This document shows, in pieces, positions 57,201-61,403 of a DNA stretch of 64,000 nt. The notes under the pieces were generated by a model. The model made no database searches and was not told the DNA's origin. It saw nothing but the letters and a program-made list of their open reading frames with translations. Source of the DNA: Kitasatospora indigofera (GTDB lineage: Bacteria > Actinomycetota > Actinomycetes > Streptomycetales > Streptomycetaceae); NCBI RefSeq assembly GCF_014655955.1, contig NZ_BNBO01000032.1, forward strand, positions 1-64,000, in the 5' to 3' direction. Numbering within the stretch: position 1 is the first letter of the stretch; every line of letters starts with the position of its first letter. A program made the position numbers and the translations under genes.

Positions 57201-60200
57201 TCGGCGTCGTCGGCGAGCCCGGTTGGGACGCGCCGCGGAGTGCGCCGGTGGAGGAGGCCGGGCCGGCCGTCCCGCCGGTGGGCGAGAAGCCGTTGCCCCC
57301 GCTGCCGGTGGGTGAGGAGCCCTGGAGCGAGGACGCGCCCGCCGAGAAACCCCTGCCGCCGCTCCCCGAGGGTGAGGAGCCGTGGACCGGGGAGGCGACG
57401 GCGGAGAAGCCCCTGCCGCCGCTCCCGGTGAGCGAGGAGCCGACGGCCGCGCCCCCGCCCACCCGGCAGCCGGACCGGCCCGCCGGCCGCGCCGAGGGCC
57501 GCGCCGGCCGGCTCGCCGGCCCGTCCCACCGGTCCGCCGGTGACGACGTCTTCAGCGTGCTGGTGCCGGCCGTCAAGCGGCGCGCCGAGGCGGATCCCTC
57601 CGCGGACCAGGACCAGGACCAGGACCAGGACGGGACCCGGCCCGGGCCCAAGCGCCTGCAGACCATGGACCGCCACGTCACCCCGGCGGCCGACCGCGGC
57701 CTGATCGCGCCGACCGGCGAACAGGAGCGGGCCTGGCTGGAGGCCGCGCCGGACGGGCCGATCCTGCCCGGCACCGTCCCCCTGCTGACCGAGGGCCTGC
57801 TCGGCCACATCAACCCCGACCGCTCGACCGTCAACTGCGTGGACGCCAACCTGGCGCTGTGGGACACCATGGACGGTGACCCGCACCCCGCCGGGACCCG
57901 CCCGGACGGCATGCCCGAGCGCGACGCCGTCTGGGAGGTGACCAGGCGGCTCGGACCTCCCTGGCACTACGGCTCCGGTGCCACGGCCCTGGACGAGGTG
58001 GCCGCCCTGGTCCGGGGCGCCGGCCCGGGGGCGCGGGCCCTGGTCCTCTTCGCCGAGCAGGGGCAGGTCGGCCATGCCCGGACGCTGTTGCACACCGGCG
58101 CCGGCCGGCTGCGGTGGATCGACCCGCAGCGCGGCGAGTTCCCGGAGGGCGCGCCGGAGGTCTCCGGCACCGCGGGTGTCTGGGCGTACGCCGAGGACGC
58201 CGGGTACCGGCCGGTCCGCGGTGACGGGGAGCACGACGGGACGCTCTTCCACGATCCGGCCACCGGAGCACCCGGCCGTGCCTTCGGGATGGCCGGTCCC
58301 GAGCGGCTGTTCACCCGCCACCCCGTCGCCGACCAGCCGGGCTGGAAGGAGCGCGCGGAGGCCTTCGAGCAGCGCGTGGCCGAGCTGGCCGGCGCCGTCG
58401 CGGCGCGCGAGGGCTCGGCCGTCGGCCTGGCCCTCACGCACCTGGCCGCGGTCCTCGCCCGCCACCACGGTCCGGCCTGGAACGAGGACGTGCACCTGAT
58501 GGAGGTCTTCACCAGGGACGACGTGACCAGCGCGGGGCAGATCGGCCACCCGGCCCTCACCCTCGGCGCCACCAGGAAGATGCTGGCGTCGGGAAACCCC
58601 CGGGAGCGGTACACCGCGTTCTACAACGGCGCCTACTACCGGCCCGACGGGGACCGACCGTACATCGGCGGCCTCAAGGAGCTCCTCGTCACGGTGTTCC
58701 AGGAGCCGGAGATGCACACCGCCCGGGCGATCGGCCTCGACGTGGCGAGGCTGCGGCCCTACCGGGACCACCTGCTGAGCTCGGAGCGCCGCACCGTCCG
58801 GAGGGTGTTGGAGGTCTTCTCGCCCCGGCACGCCGGGAACTACTCGGACGACCCGTTCGCCCTCGGAAACCTGGCACGGTGGAGCGCCGACCCGGTCGGC
58901 AACACCGCCGAACTCGGCCGAAGCCAGGTCATCCGCACCCGGCGCGAGGAGGAGATGACCTCCCCCGCCAGGCTGACACCGGCCCGGCTCAGGCGGGCCG
59001 GCCTCGGCCTCAGCCGGCGCGAGCTGGCGCTGCTCCGGGAGCGGGAGGTGCTGCCGGTCTCGCTGACCGAGACCCGGGAGCTCGACACCCTCCCGCTCAC
59101 GGCGGCTGGGGAGTTGGACACGGCCCTGGTCTTCCCGGAGTGGCAGACCGTGACCGACGTGAGGGTCGGTGCCACCGCCCCGGACGCCGAGGGGAACGTC
59201 AGGACCACCGTGACGGCGTACGTCTCCGGCCGGAGGGACCTCCGGGCCTCGGACCTGACCGAGATGACACTCCAGGAGATCGAGGAGGCCGTCGCCGCGA
59301 ACACCCTGGAGCCGGACGACCCGATCCCCGAGCGGCAGGGCCCGGAGTTCCCGCTCGGATCGATCGAGGGCGCCGCCCGGTTCCGGCTGGACCCGGACTC
59401 GCGCTGGCACCGCGAACTCGACGCACGGGGCATGCCCGCCATCGGGGGCCTGTCCGGGACCGCCGCCCGGATGCTGAGCGCCTTCGACTGGCTGAACGTC
59501 CCGGCGGCCCGCCGGGAGGACTTCGTCATCGGCCTGATCGGCTGGATGCTCCTGCAGAGGGACCACTCCCTCTACGAGATCCTGCGGGGCGTCCAGATCG
59601 CCGGGTTCGACGGGGTGGGGGGCAGGACGCTCGACCTGACCGACGCGGTGTCGATGTACCGGAGCCTGGACGCGCTCGGGCCCGACCTGGCCGAGGCGCG
59701 GCTGCGTGAACTCGACCCGATGGGCCTGCTGCCGCACGAGCGGCACTACCGCGACCGGCTCGCGGTGAAGGGCGCCAAGGGCGGCCTGTACGGACTCAGC
59801 ACCATTCGGCTCAGGGAGGCGGAGGACTTCTACCGCGCACAGCTCGACCCGGCGCCCGGTACCGTCCCCACCGACCGGCGGGTGCTGAGGTGGCTGGCCG
59901 AGCACGGGATCCCCGTGGCCCGGATGCGCGAGGCGCTGGCCGGCTTCGGGCCGGCCCAGTTCGCGGCCGTCCGGGCCTACACCGGGAACGATCACATCCT
60001 GATCAACCTGGTCGTGGAGCGGACCCGCGGCTTCGGAGCCGGGCTGCCGGGCATCGACGTGGTGGCCGCAGCGACCCGCCTGGCCCTGAAGGACATGATC
60101 ATCAAGAAGCACTCCGCGCAGATGTTCGTGGAGACCAACATGTTCTTCCTGGACCAGCAGGTCAAGGCCCTCATGGAGGAGCGCGGCCTGACGGACCCGG

Positions 60201-61312
60201 ACGAACGGCAGGCCGTCGACGCCAAGCTCGACCGCAGGATCACCGAGCTGCTGCCATCGGTGCTGGCCGAGTCGAAACTCCACGCGAGCATGCTGATGGA
60301 GGCGCTCGGCGCCCTGCCGGTCGCCCAGGAGATGACGGTCTACCGCGGCGCCTGGGAGTGGGGGAGCGACCGCAACGTGAGTGCCTTCATGGCGAAGTTC
60401 TTCGCCAAGGACCACATCGAGTTCGACACCTACGCGAGCACCAGCAAGAAGTTCACCACGGCGCTGACCTTCGCCACCAAGGACCCGGTGGGCGCGTACC
60501 GCCATCGCGTGGTGTACATGCTCCGGCTGCGCGGTGGCAGCGGCCGCGACATCACCCCGTTCTCCCAGAAGCCGAAGGAGGCCGAGGTGCTGCTCCTGCC
60601 CGGGGCGCGCTTCCGGGTGACCGGGCGCACGCTCATGCCGCATCCGAGCGGTGACGAGGCCAAGGCCTACGTCCTGATCGAGGCGGAGGAGGAGGTGCCG
60701 CCCACCGCCGTCGTCGCCGGCACCGCCACCCCGGCCGCGGCGACCCCGCCGGTCGGGGAGGCGCAGCCGGTGCCCGTGCACGAGGAGGACGATTCCGACT
60801 CGGAGTCCTTCGACGACCTGGTCTTCCTGTTCGACGACACCGAGCCGGTCGCCGGCTCCCAGGGCGACGGACCGCCCCTGCCCGGCGGCGACGGGCCGCA
60901 CGGCCCGGCCGGGGAATCGGCCGGGGAATCGGGCGGGGGGTCGGACGGGGAGTCAGGGACCGGGTCCGGCGAAGAGGTTCCCTTCCTGCCGGCCTTCGCC
61001 CCGCCGGGTGCTCATACCGCCGGTGGTGCGCCGGACGACGGGGAACCTGACGGTACGGAACCTGACGGTGCGGAACCCGATGGCGCGGAATCCGGCGGTG
61101 CGGAACCGGACGACGGCTGGGAGTCCGGTGAGGAGGTGCCCTTCATCCTGCCGGTGGGTGTGCCGTACGGTCCGGGCGGCTGGCTGGGGCCGGGGCCGGC
61201 CCATGACGAGGAGGGCGAGGGCGAGGACGAGGACGCGGACGAGGACGCGGAGGACGGCGACGACGAGGGCGAGGACGGCGAGGGCGAGGAGGTGACCTTC
61301 GTACTGGGGTAG
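40799..61312 (+). CDS. giant multi-domain polymorphic toxin, 6837 aa, T7SS-linked
   Basis: One uninterrupted frame of 20.5 kb. Order by residue: 1-110 WXG100-like helices; 115-500 hydrophobic/Gly-rich helices like the N-terminal part of CpnT-type exported toxins; 500-820 Pro/Lys/Glu linker; 850-1120 tandem 117-residue repeats; 1265-1365 coiled coil; 1875-2000 possible ADP-ribosyltransferase; 2125-2325 metallopeptidase (H2259, E2260, H2263, D2269); 2385-2620 OTU-like peptidase (C2416, H2612); 2790-4470 six diverged beta-rich modules; 4600-4790 His/Cys domain (H4685, C4739); 5000-5130 ADP-ribosyltransferase (R5013, S5056, E5097-x-E5099); 5180-5435 nucleotidyl cyclase (R5240, K5262, K5264, D5352-x-D5354, H5387); 5660-5830 Tox-PL domain (C5680, H5759, D5775); 6500-6640 ADP-ribosyltransferase (R6516, S6547, E6594-x-E6596); acidic tail with GEEV motifs. 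No signal peptide, so T7SS export is expected. The embedded peptidases suggest self-processing and release of several effectors. Protein is far longer than usual polymorphic toxins. The target cells are unknown. Confidence 0.95.
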   Translation: MAHSSIQVSPGVATFFHILTGMPWPESDEGLLRDVRDDYAALSEDLPKLRGYVVDLVARCRSQFEGEAAEGFAREMGRFIGDDGTDYLTTAGQLAGELGEFAGKVANTVEYTKWMIIGQIVQLLVEIALAIAFFPFTFGASMAAAEGLKQVVKTIIINLLKKLVQVIVTHTLFGVVGGLVMDAILQGIQFGQGNRHEWDKDLTKQAAIMGAISGAVAGPLHLLGMGLGKLLGAGLAKIFVTKELGNLVKELGAGAAGGAAGGAAKGVGKEAGRLVANEAASEFAKNISKLLKENSRYLGKGFGAGGKVGAAAGARFAENLGKVFEKGLGKELGTKTAQELGRTFGKAFAENGAKSAASRTALGTALREIAEGGSHAPSAGLRALAEKLPELAGRVDRMNTMFVLGHVLGEQIKMGTNQYLTEGFFNQIYYGEWSAGGMSFLGGFMMGGARHMIMGLASPLTTKYVDFVRGLDSSQINPANGKYYGAMHPLTLLSAISNVAGHPAPFPVPRPGGHEQVPGGSLHLHGDEAVGSGTSLGAPPSGHRTEGGPNASGSDHRTDGPGSGSGSGAAKPEAPKPEAPKSGVVTESGGGDRSAAGPKVTTGNTTGNTGTTTAGGTSGTGHAKIPEPAPRRSTESSGAGDAGGGAGSEPRRNPGDGARSTGGSTTTSASPGASASTGGHGGGPRPHPESTAKPEPDPPQHPEQHPEQHSAPKPGPNLGPNAGPNPHQGPNPGPNPGHPPKDGGGGGGTPPRTEGGPAGPKDPGSNGPDPRPGPNRPDPGPGPELKPKPESKPEPKPEPKPESKPESKPEPKPEPNRPGKDAPAAQGNLRNTVEEVLSPAQTFLRRQEQLRASGGPTADTPAPVKAGGAGDAPKGPRIVTFDEVRGRGEGKGSEEGPSSPGDGAVLGPGSGPRSEAAEAVRDRQEELREGGRSAADENKPVVPSPDGGVALGGGSGPRSEGAQAFLERQKDAREAGGPTADTPGPVRSAPKDSRIVTFDELRGRGEEEGSGEGPSFPGDGAVLGRGSGPRSEAAEAVRDRQEELREGGRSAADENKPVVPFSGDGVALGGGSGPRSEGAQAFLERQKDAREAGGQTADTPGSVKAGGTESAPKRPRIVTFDEVRRRAEEDSPDAGSNGSARSGNDGSGSAAGGTRSRDRSTGSETQVEPASTGDKPAADKPATDKPATDAPAPDQPAPKPESFPGEGYRLTDGDAEIRRKAGQAAQDSRATRPPAAEQGAVPPSGGERLGGEDGTRPGDTPDAAARDRRRTAAEQRRTDYVASPEGREHAGTLARDAREAAAAEAEQQANAGARRAAQAQARWEALQERTRLAAEEAARAAQREAAREAAQEQAWNLLLQDLRDKSGGDSGRSGHLTLRDAQERIARRAEELAAHGDGDGRGAGSRGSRMPADAAASRAWHELAAELGVRVESLDARGLMPGFPAPGAPWPLDRGIHGDPSAVGRGPAAVHRPDQDSHPTPSHPAPAHSEPSSLRPPHSEPSPFEPESPDSRWPASQAPSIPLPPRMRQDSDVESEDDTWDDAPAEAGQQPANPAPAAWTAAPPVVPVVPVVPSPAPVPVPAVGHPDTAARPPSPASSAPELPPLRLLPLPELVDEPPVEGAFTAGQLWREGDTLPAFILYDGNVAMVWDDGLAEVTDSTQLIRMADVYKRAAEQVGRRLQRIVERAREERDTGGAGRDAAETLLATYELLSEDGWAPAYISEFLRLQMLFRASDVPDRFPHELFARPVGGTTDLVDPGAPPPPASAADPGRSLRGADGASMRFYRWLDEQAGGNRQHLYDWGEAQSATSSSPESLQAKVLFAHFRNPGGQHLDDAYFWLNGLDRRLQETPGIRMEIDGEEVLGLGYHPVLLRSLAAQHVFTYEMLRTVRMPRVDRQAGTIRLIRLEQRTIEALAEQYDPGPARRNHRPVDIRRGPAESFSLLTPYKDPEGGTFWLTMQTLPIHRVFGTHLQIRMDGRKEHSLYLGEDEFLAMADGFPVECWGEDQPRLTAEESERHAGTLAPQAPLPPTVGGPTADTGGPVPAGQTGAPWTEAQTAPATPVPAAASPAPPPAASPAAPQPGAGAALLPPQAWSAVRRFARPARMSTSRFDPLVQGQAGGGAIAGPSLPTRYAARGPGGQRPLGDLRGAMTQIVYDVRHFEARPGRWVREFTLRLDLRAQDGAATSPEQVDRLWDEALAAVGRHVNGRFTLSDGSQFHLRIERADGPADAHRTVTVAPGAGRSDQLLWYARSTHGVLVHELMHFLGLPDEYADLTTALRRSEPFPGEPGVMGPAAHRDGFEVLPRHLRRIEDVLRSGPLVRELTFEQYRALAADPGRPAAAPSTGDPSGTAPEHPHHAPRAPRLPQPGAGAGPGAPVAPTRPVAEVASRERDVLVAGLAIAGQAYEALTVPGDGDCLFTSLLVGANRQFGEWEHQHLDVDGLREAVLHWYRGPEAAVHRGAADAAGQSALDALVMDLAPGRLWDVVGETGPAPTDPDLLAPVRTGAGLLLGDPGSGAWARLLATSPRLARSGVRELGPERLRDMRPSAAVELAIRDRDLWNTPFFDEVPRIAAAALGLNLGVLDSGGRYVDYLPDADRRTVVLYRQAGEEAHYSALRPVPQSVPQSEPMPEPQSVPQSESPRGTDLPPVPELPVLTPVPDVPAPAPDVPVLPHAPDVPAPAPDYPVPAPAPEAGRSPDPVAGKRVLPLPPERLTAGGVGRLAGGDRVLPIPGPAGRVLDQVAARLTEMLAGDPPAAGQGARGQAAEGTGSAEQQATRPPDQRAGAGTGAQADGWSAAERRRLAGAVRDQLSGALDLDALQPVLASLTQGELLALPFEFDGWQGDIRVTATVVRAVTSKEEKKFEFEDGSDSFVTTGSFEEGRRRFGGGLLLGGKVAPETSMTGQIGAAGDRSRAGTVDSRGRTFSRSKTPEPALWIDADIRLKLDFSGLHKDGRSLSEDLGTAAARRRLRIDLRVPVVVPAAESADAVPPPGQQHYLPPLRVQQSLALGGTDVVKSVHTIGADGRRTGGGVPLLLGTAAPADAVPAGTTRNSLDAFGAVTFDGDWVAVRAEILGRLDLLTLRTELKSMMNGEPVEVVLSGGRGRLLVFARVSEMTQLRTTGQTEFNTGTDVTRTVVASVTDSLTVAGAPSLKHTDFGQVPFGVTGSGSGQFGHDRSAIDRVTVRAGNAVKVKAAGVVFDGRAVLTFQYRPDAGSTADRATVATGLLGFQVLSEAADSVAAEVPTPFRPGPAAPGPLVPPALAPGSTAWRPGPEIWRAGLPESAVVLDVLAGTGPSAGAGQGRDLHTALDELGVRAFRQDGWAELREAVRHTFRLERLAASLPAMTRDLPLQGPLLSRPRHPDTTVQATARVERLEFLRTIDTAELNVLNETAVGDAARDITGLTLGAQVQGGLHHDFPGGEWASVSAGLGGSRRWRTGDRTAAGSSTVSSAKYPEPMAVYLATARLNLRLAGQGGPDATAAGPHPEVRFVVAVPQSRAEEYRTEGPEAKQAVFTRPEPVVPPAPEPAGDAPKPPKPPRPLEPAGDAPKAAADAPGPAEPPRPPERVARHRQLGSSDAVLALTDGLAVVNRLRDSLAPVFGSHWERVAADLMPYFDAVALRPMASALTGGRSWGVAVSANGVRGEIRITGAEVTGLTHLKSVKDFEFEVGTESTTATGLMHDDRARTIRSVVLAGKVPHLQGALSHTWNSDEVIGGTRDVGSNAVAKGKTVEAAAVFRGDLTFTVEVDLSRTFGLPGNRAVRHTLHATTGGEFAFPLRELPVASGAGARPAPPEPRLAPQRVMRSLVLGATDIVLRVSPIRPPEHAAVVPVGASGAAGPEAGAGPRPEQPGDIPPKPLPATPAPPRQPGAEDVLGQLDATGREVFGSDRNWRRVKQELAPRFTAEALQQRLRSLMAGQGWTVAVRGGTVTVRASVQAMLHVADTKATEFNSGSATGHSSGGTDGLTASTRSTSQATALRLVGTSDPVGALPVAVVAGGTLSHVSGRDHIAEDSGAVGTGAGTKTKVPGSVFEGTALLHLEFRRNLRLWDRAVDTSVPARARDEQRRIDAVQRSFAARQDALAERADELGPEAFRAANEELDAEHRVALGPLLDEQQQRIDESVLAKWAADLRRLDQRIRELGDQPGSADLRERYLAEQARHREQSALPSVRRKPGPGPRSDRTPDQIAPMTRPSFAVRRNAFGYARVGFQALVETAETRPAVNGADPRFEAPATITTGHGPGPAGRDSAPRPDTGSRTHAVPPSRVWTEGFTPQEIRDLPDVGSLRSLLDAEGRRHFPGAWDRRVAGGGRRSERVAGEFSRERLLAALPRLTAGGELVGTPFPVRGRSSWVSVTAEVLDLAHLREEAGAEVALVGEASGRFSRRFLISRHLQVTGQVGAEFSKLRSKFSTSVLFGGGYRWRQGGERSAGGRTIANSKVPVPLEHFEGHVAFRFAFHTGGEPAVATGVVPFAVSVPKTEVTRTVDAPADTYFTAADREHGRRWPGPAPVGTPRPGPEAAGPPEAPAQPAGDRPRPGADRPGADRPGADRPGTDNGGGPDSAPNSVSDTGPKAGPKVAPKAGQDTAPNGGRGSGPAPAGGVLAPDGRRIPDAEIETRTITDEHGRPTGRASFHDADWALREGPYRRLRALGTYEQRAVAGQQPGGQQPGGAVRPVPWDQEHAYFYAGHADRAGFDLRLTDGSGVHGVGAGQVAGLLRRRPSVAALQAAAAGGKPASIVLLGCESAEHARAIAELIGLPVHAPTGRTGVGGAAPGTGAGQPPTLYVKPAPDGADGEFRTFLPGGPAAAPAPLTGGRPGSPAPALRTGGPGAGTPDNIAGNDGDSSHPQGHEGLAGHQDFEAHQDFDAHQGLDGYESLHGYGEFDEYGAFHIYAITDEDGHRHPYGGFDEDGVFHPYGEYGQDGRFHFHEYAAEPAQGRSELWPQAREAFRERNVELDQESAGELRIGFVPEVRPAVVDDLEPGNGTAAAFDTVDAELLADDAGTPLRWRLDDSLLFRWESPRSFGQVDDVFEQGFVPRASGQYPTLREYKDANTPSAFVSTTRSGTARFDEWGTAYRFLIDAPGGIDVRRTFPDSGLAELEDEVAFPGGVRSKFIVGAELVDGTEWGATPGRYATPVSFVPNPYYRPDHRLDLAEVLDATDNGTDRPAGPALRRPIDPEALRDGDGVRVGRVRSGRGRLRHVAEEVRFVEVSPQYAETVLGVPVRNQEKFQRTADQRGIVIEVRPTNPDSVPHLEAGALPKPKAIKAKTVNEEDIRLGARAEDKGLVGFFRPVLPERSEGIGDGVWARVLARFEQRTVEFAELTPVMRSLAGEFRVVDGVVQGRDREGGWKPITGDHDIFDIQDAAGFRIGADEYGEAVEDMVGQDMGVQHGAHMFWQPESPFDRSIFEKIVRSHEAGGEALIRFVPGLTRPVLGTAEPEQPSATRPGRAYLGSFAGDPRRSAPSAVGSAWVGVVGEPGWDAPRSAPVEEAGPAVPPVGEKPLPPLPVGEEPWSEDAPAEKPLPPLPEGEEPWTGEATAEKPLPPLPVSEEPTAAPPPTRQPDRPAGRAEGRAGRLAGPSHRSAGDDVFSVLVPAVKRRAEADPSADQDQDQDQDGTRPGPKRLQTMDRHVTPAADRGLIAPTGEQERAWLEAAPDGPILPGTVPLLTEGLLGHINPDRSTVNCVDANLALWDTMDGDPHPAGTRPDGMPERDAVWEVTRRLGPPWHYGSGATALDEVAALVRGAGPGARALVLFAEQGQVGHARTLLHTGAGRLRWIDPQRGEFPEGAPEVSGTAGVWAYAEDAGYRPVRGDGEHDGTLFHDPATGAPGRAFGMAGPERLFTRHPVADQPGWKERAEAFEQRVAELAGAVAAREGSAVGLALTHLAAVLARHHGPAWNEDVHLMEVFTRDDVTSAGQIGHPALTLGATRKMLASGNPRERYTAFYNGAYYRPDGDRPYIGGLKELLVTVFQEPEMHTARAIGLDVARLRPYRDHLLSSERRTVRRVLEVFSPRHAGNYSDDPFALGNLARWSADPVGNTAELGRSQVIRTRREEEMTSPARLTPARLRRAGLGLSRRELALLREREVLPVSLTETRELDTLPLTAAGELDTALVFPEWQTVTDVRVGATAPDAEGNVRTTVTAYVSGRRDLRASDLTEMTLQEIEEAVAANTLEPDDPIPERQGPEFPLGSIEGAARFRLDPDSRWHRELDARGMPAIGGLSGTAARMLSAFDWLNVPAARREDFVIGLIGWMLLQRDHSLYEILRGVQIAGFDGVGGRTLDLTDAVSMYRSLDALGPDLAEARLRELDPMGLLPHERHYRDRLAVKGAKGGLYGLSTIRLREAEDFYRAQLDPAPGTVPTDRRVLRWLAEHGIPVARMREALAGFGPAQFAAVRAYTGNDHILINLVVERTRGFGAGLPGIDVVAAATRLALKDMIIKKHSAQMFVETNMFFLDQQVKALMEERGLTDPDERQAVDAKLDRRITELLPSVLAESKLHASMLMEALGALPVAQEMTVYRGAWEWGSDRNVSAFMAKFFAKDHIEFDTYASTSKKFTTALTFATKDPVGAYRHRVVYMLRLRGGSGRDITPFSQKPKEAEVLLLPGARFRVTGRTLMPHPSGDEAKAYVLIEAEEEVPPTAVVAGTATPAAATPPVGEAQPVPVHEEDDSDSESFDDLVFLFDDTEPVAGSQGDGPPLPGGDGPHGPAGESAGESGGGSDGESGTGSGEEVPFLPAFAPPGAHTAGGAPDDGEPDGTEPDGAEPDGAESGGAEPDDGWESGEEVPFILPVGVPYGPGGWLGPGPAHDEEGEGEDEDADEDAEDGDDEGEDGEGEEVTFVLG
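43154..43242 (+). repeat. 12-bp tandem repeats encoding PEPK/PESK linker
   Basis: About seven units of AAGCCCGAGyCn encode KPEPKPESKPEPKPE-type linker in the giant protein, typical of an extended cell-wall-spanning or hinge segment. Confidence 0.85.
43396..44157 (+). repeat. 351-bp tandem repeat in toxin gene (about 2.2 copies)
   Basis: Blocks at 43501 and 43852, and at 43671 and 44022, are the same with a constant offset of 351 bp (117 residues). Each unit encodes GPRSEAAEAVRDRQEELREGG and GPRSEGAQAFLERQKDAREAGG stretches joined to PRIVTFDEVRGRGE. The near-identity at nucleotide level shows recent expansion. Confidence 0.9.
47171..47773 (+). other. toxin domain: zinc metallopeptidase
   Basis: Residues about 2125-2325. 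LVHELMHFLGLPDEY gives HExxHxxGxPD with H2259, E2260, H2263 and D2269, the layout of metzincin-like or fungalysin-like secreted peptidases; the domain begins near IVYDVRHFEARPGRWVREF. Confidence 0.8.
47951..48662 (+). other. toxin domain: OTU-like cysteine peptidase
   Basis: Residues about 2385-2620. VPGDGDCLFTSLL carries the OTU D/C site (C2416) and EEAHYSALRPV the His (H2612) at the far end, the usual order for OTU peptidases such as bacterial deubiquitinases or self-processing proteases. Confidence 0.8.
49162..54190 (+). repeat. six diverged beta-rich modules in the toxin
   Basis: Modules near 49162-49860, 49960-50440, 50690-51210, 51510-52060, 52400-52930 and 53620-54190 share a pattern: a helical start, L..L..G followed by two V-x-V strands, a KxxEFExGxxS-type turn (EEKKFEFEDGSDS, RTTGQTEFNTGTD, SVKDFEFEVGTES, TKATEFNSGSATG), GGKV or GGxL, then KxP and an F-x-G-x-A/V strand. 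A coiled coil (about 52970-53330) separates the last two. Confidence 0.75.
54590..55150 (+). other. toxin domain: His/Cys peptidase-like domain
   Basis: Residues about 4600-4790. AYFYAGHAD supplies H4685 and IVLLGCESAEHA supplies C4739, 54 residues later, followed by IGLPVHAPTGR. The H-then-C order and surrounding strands resemble caspase-fold peptidases of large self-processing toxins. Confidence 0.6.
55800..56180 (+). other. toxin domain: pierisin/scabin-like ADP-ribosyltransferase
   Basis: Residues about 5000-5130. LLFRWESPRSFGQVDDVFEQGF (R5013), AFVSTTRS (S5056) and LEDEVAFPGGVRSKFIVGA (E5097-x-E5099) give the full R-S-ExE triad with the expected spacings. Confidence 0.88.
56320..57100 (+). 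other. toxin domain: edema factor/ExoY-like nucleotidyl cyclase
   Basis: Residues about 5180-5435. IVIEVRPTNP (R5240), PKPKAIKAKT (K5262, K5264), GLVGFFRPV, KPITGDHDIFDI (D5352, D5354) and GVQHGAHMFWQPE (H5387) appear in the same order as the catalytic motifs of anthrax edema factor. Confidence 0.85.
57285..57445 (+). repeat. three EKPLPPLP repeats in the toxin
   Basis: Three units EKPLPPLPxxEEP, about 57 bp each, form a Pro-rich linker between the cyclase-like and Tox-PL-like domains. A short GACCAG microsatellite encoding DQ repeats follows at about 57604-57632. Confidence 0.85.
57770..58290 (+). other. toxin domain: Tox-PL papain-fold glutamine deamidase
   Basis: Residues about 5660-5830. 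STVNCVDANLALWD (C5680), QVGHARTLLHTGAG (H5759) and LRWIDPQRGEF (D5775) match the Cys-His-Asp order and local motifs of Tox-PL glutamine deamidase toxins. Confidence 0.85.
60290..60710 (+). other. toxin domain: C-terminal R-S-E ADP-ribosyltransferase
   Basis: Residues about 6500-6640. MTVYRGAW (R6516), FDTYASTSKKF (S6547) and KEAEVLLLPGARFRV (E6594-x-E6596) form the complete triad of the R-S-E ADP-ribosyltransferase class. Confidence 0.88.
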
Positions 61313-61403
61313 GCCCAAGGCCGGCGCCGAGGGTGAACGCCCGGCCGCGCGGTGTCCGTGGAAGGGGGAGGCGGACGAGTGCACAGGGGACAGGAGCCCG
61401 GCG

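Noticed and set aside
57604..57632. GACCAG microsatellite as a phase-variation switch
   Set aside because: The unit is 6 bp, so changes in copy number keep the frame; it only varies linker length.
47630..60901. A 4423-codon open frame on the minus strand opposite the toxin gene
   Set aside because: Its translation is low-complexity Arg/Gly/Ala/Pro text without any motif, and it mirrors the codon bias of the plus-strand toxin gene whose catalytic motifs are clear. It is a high-GC shadow.
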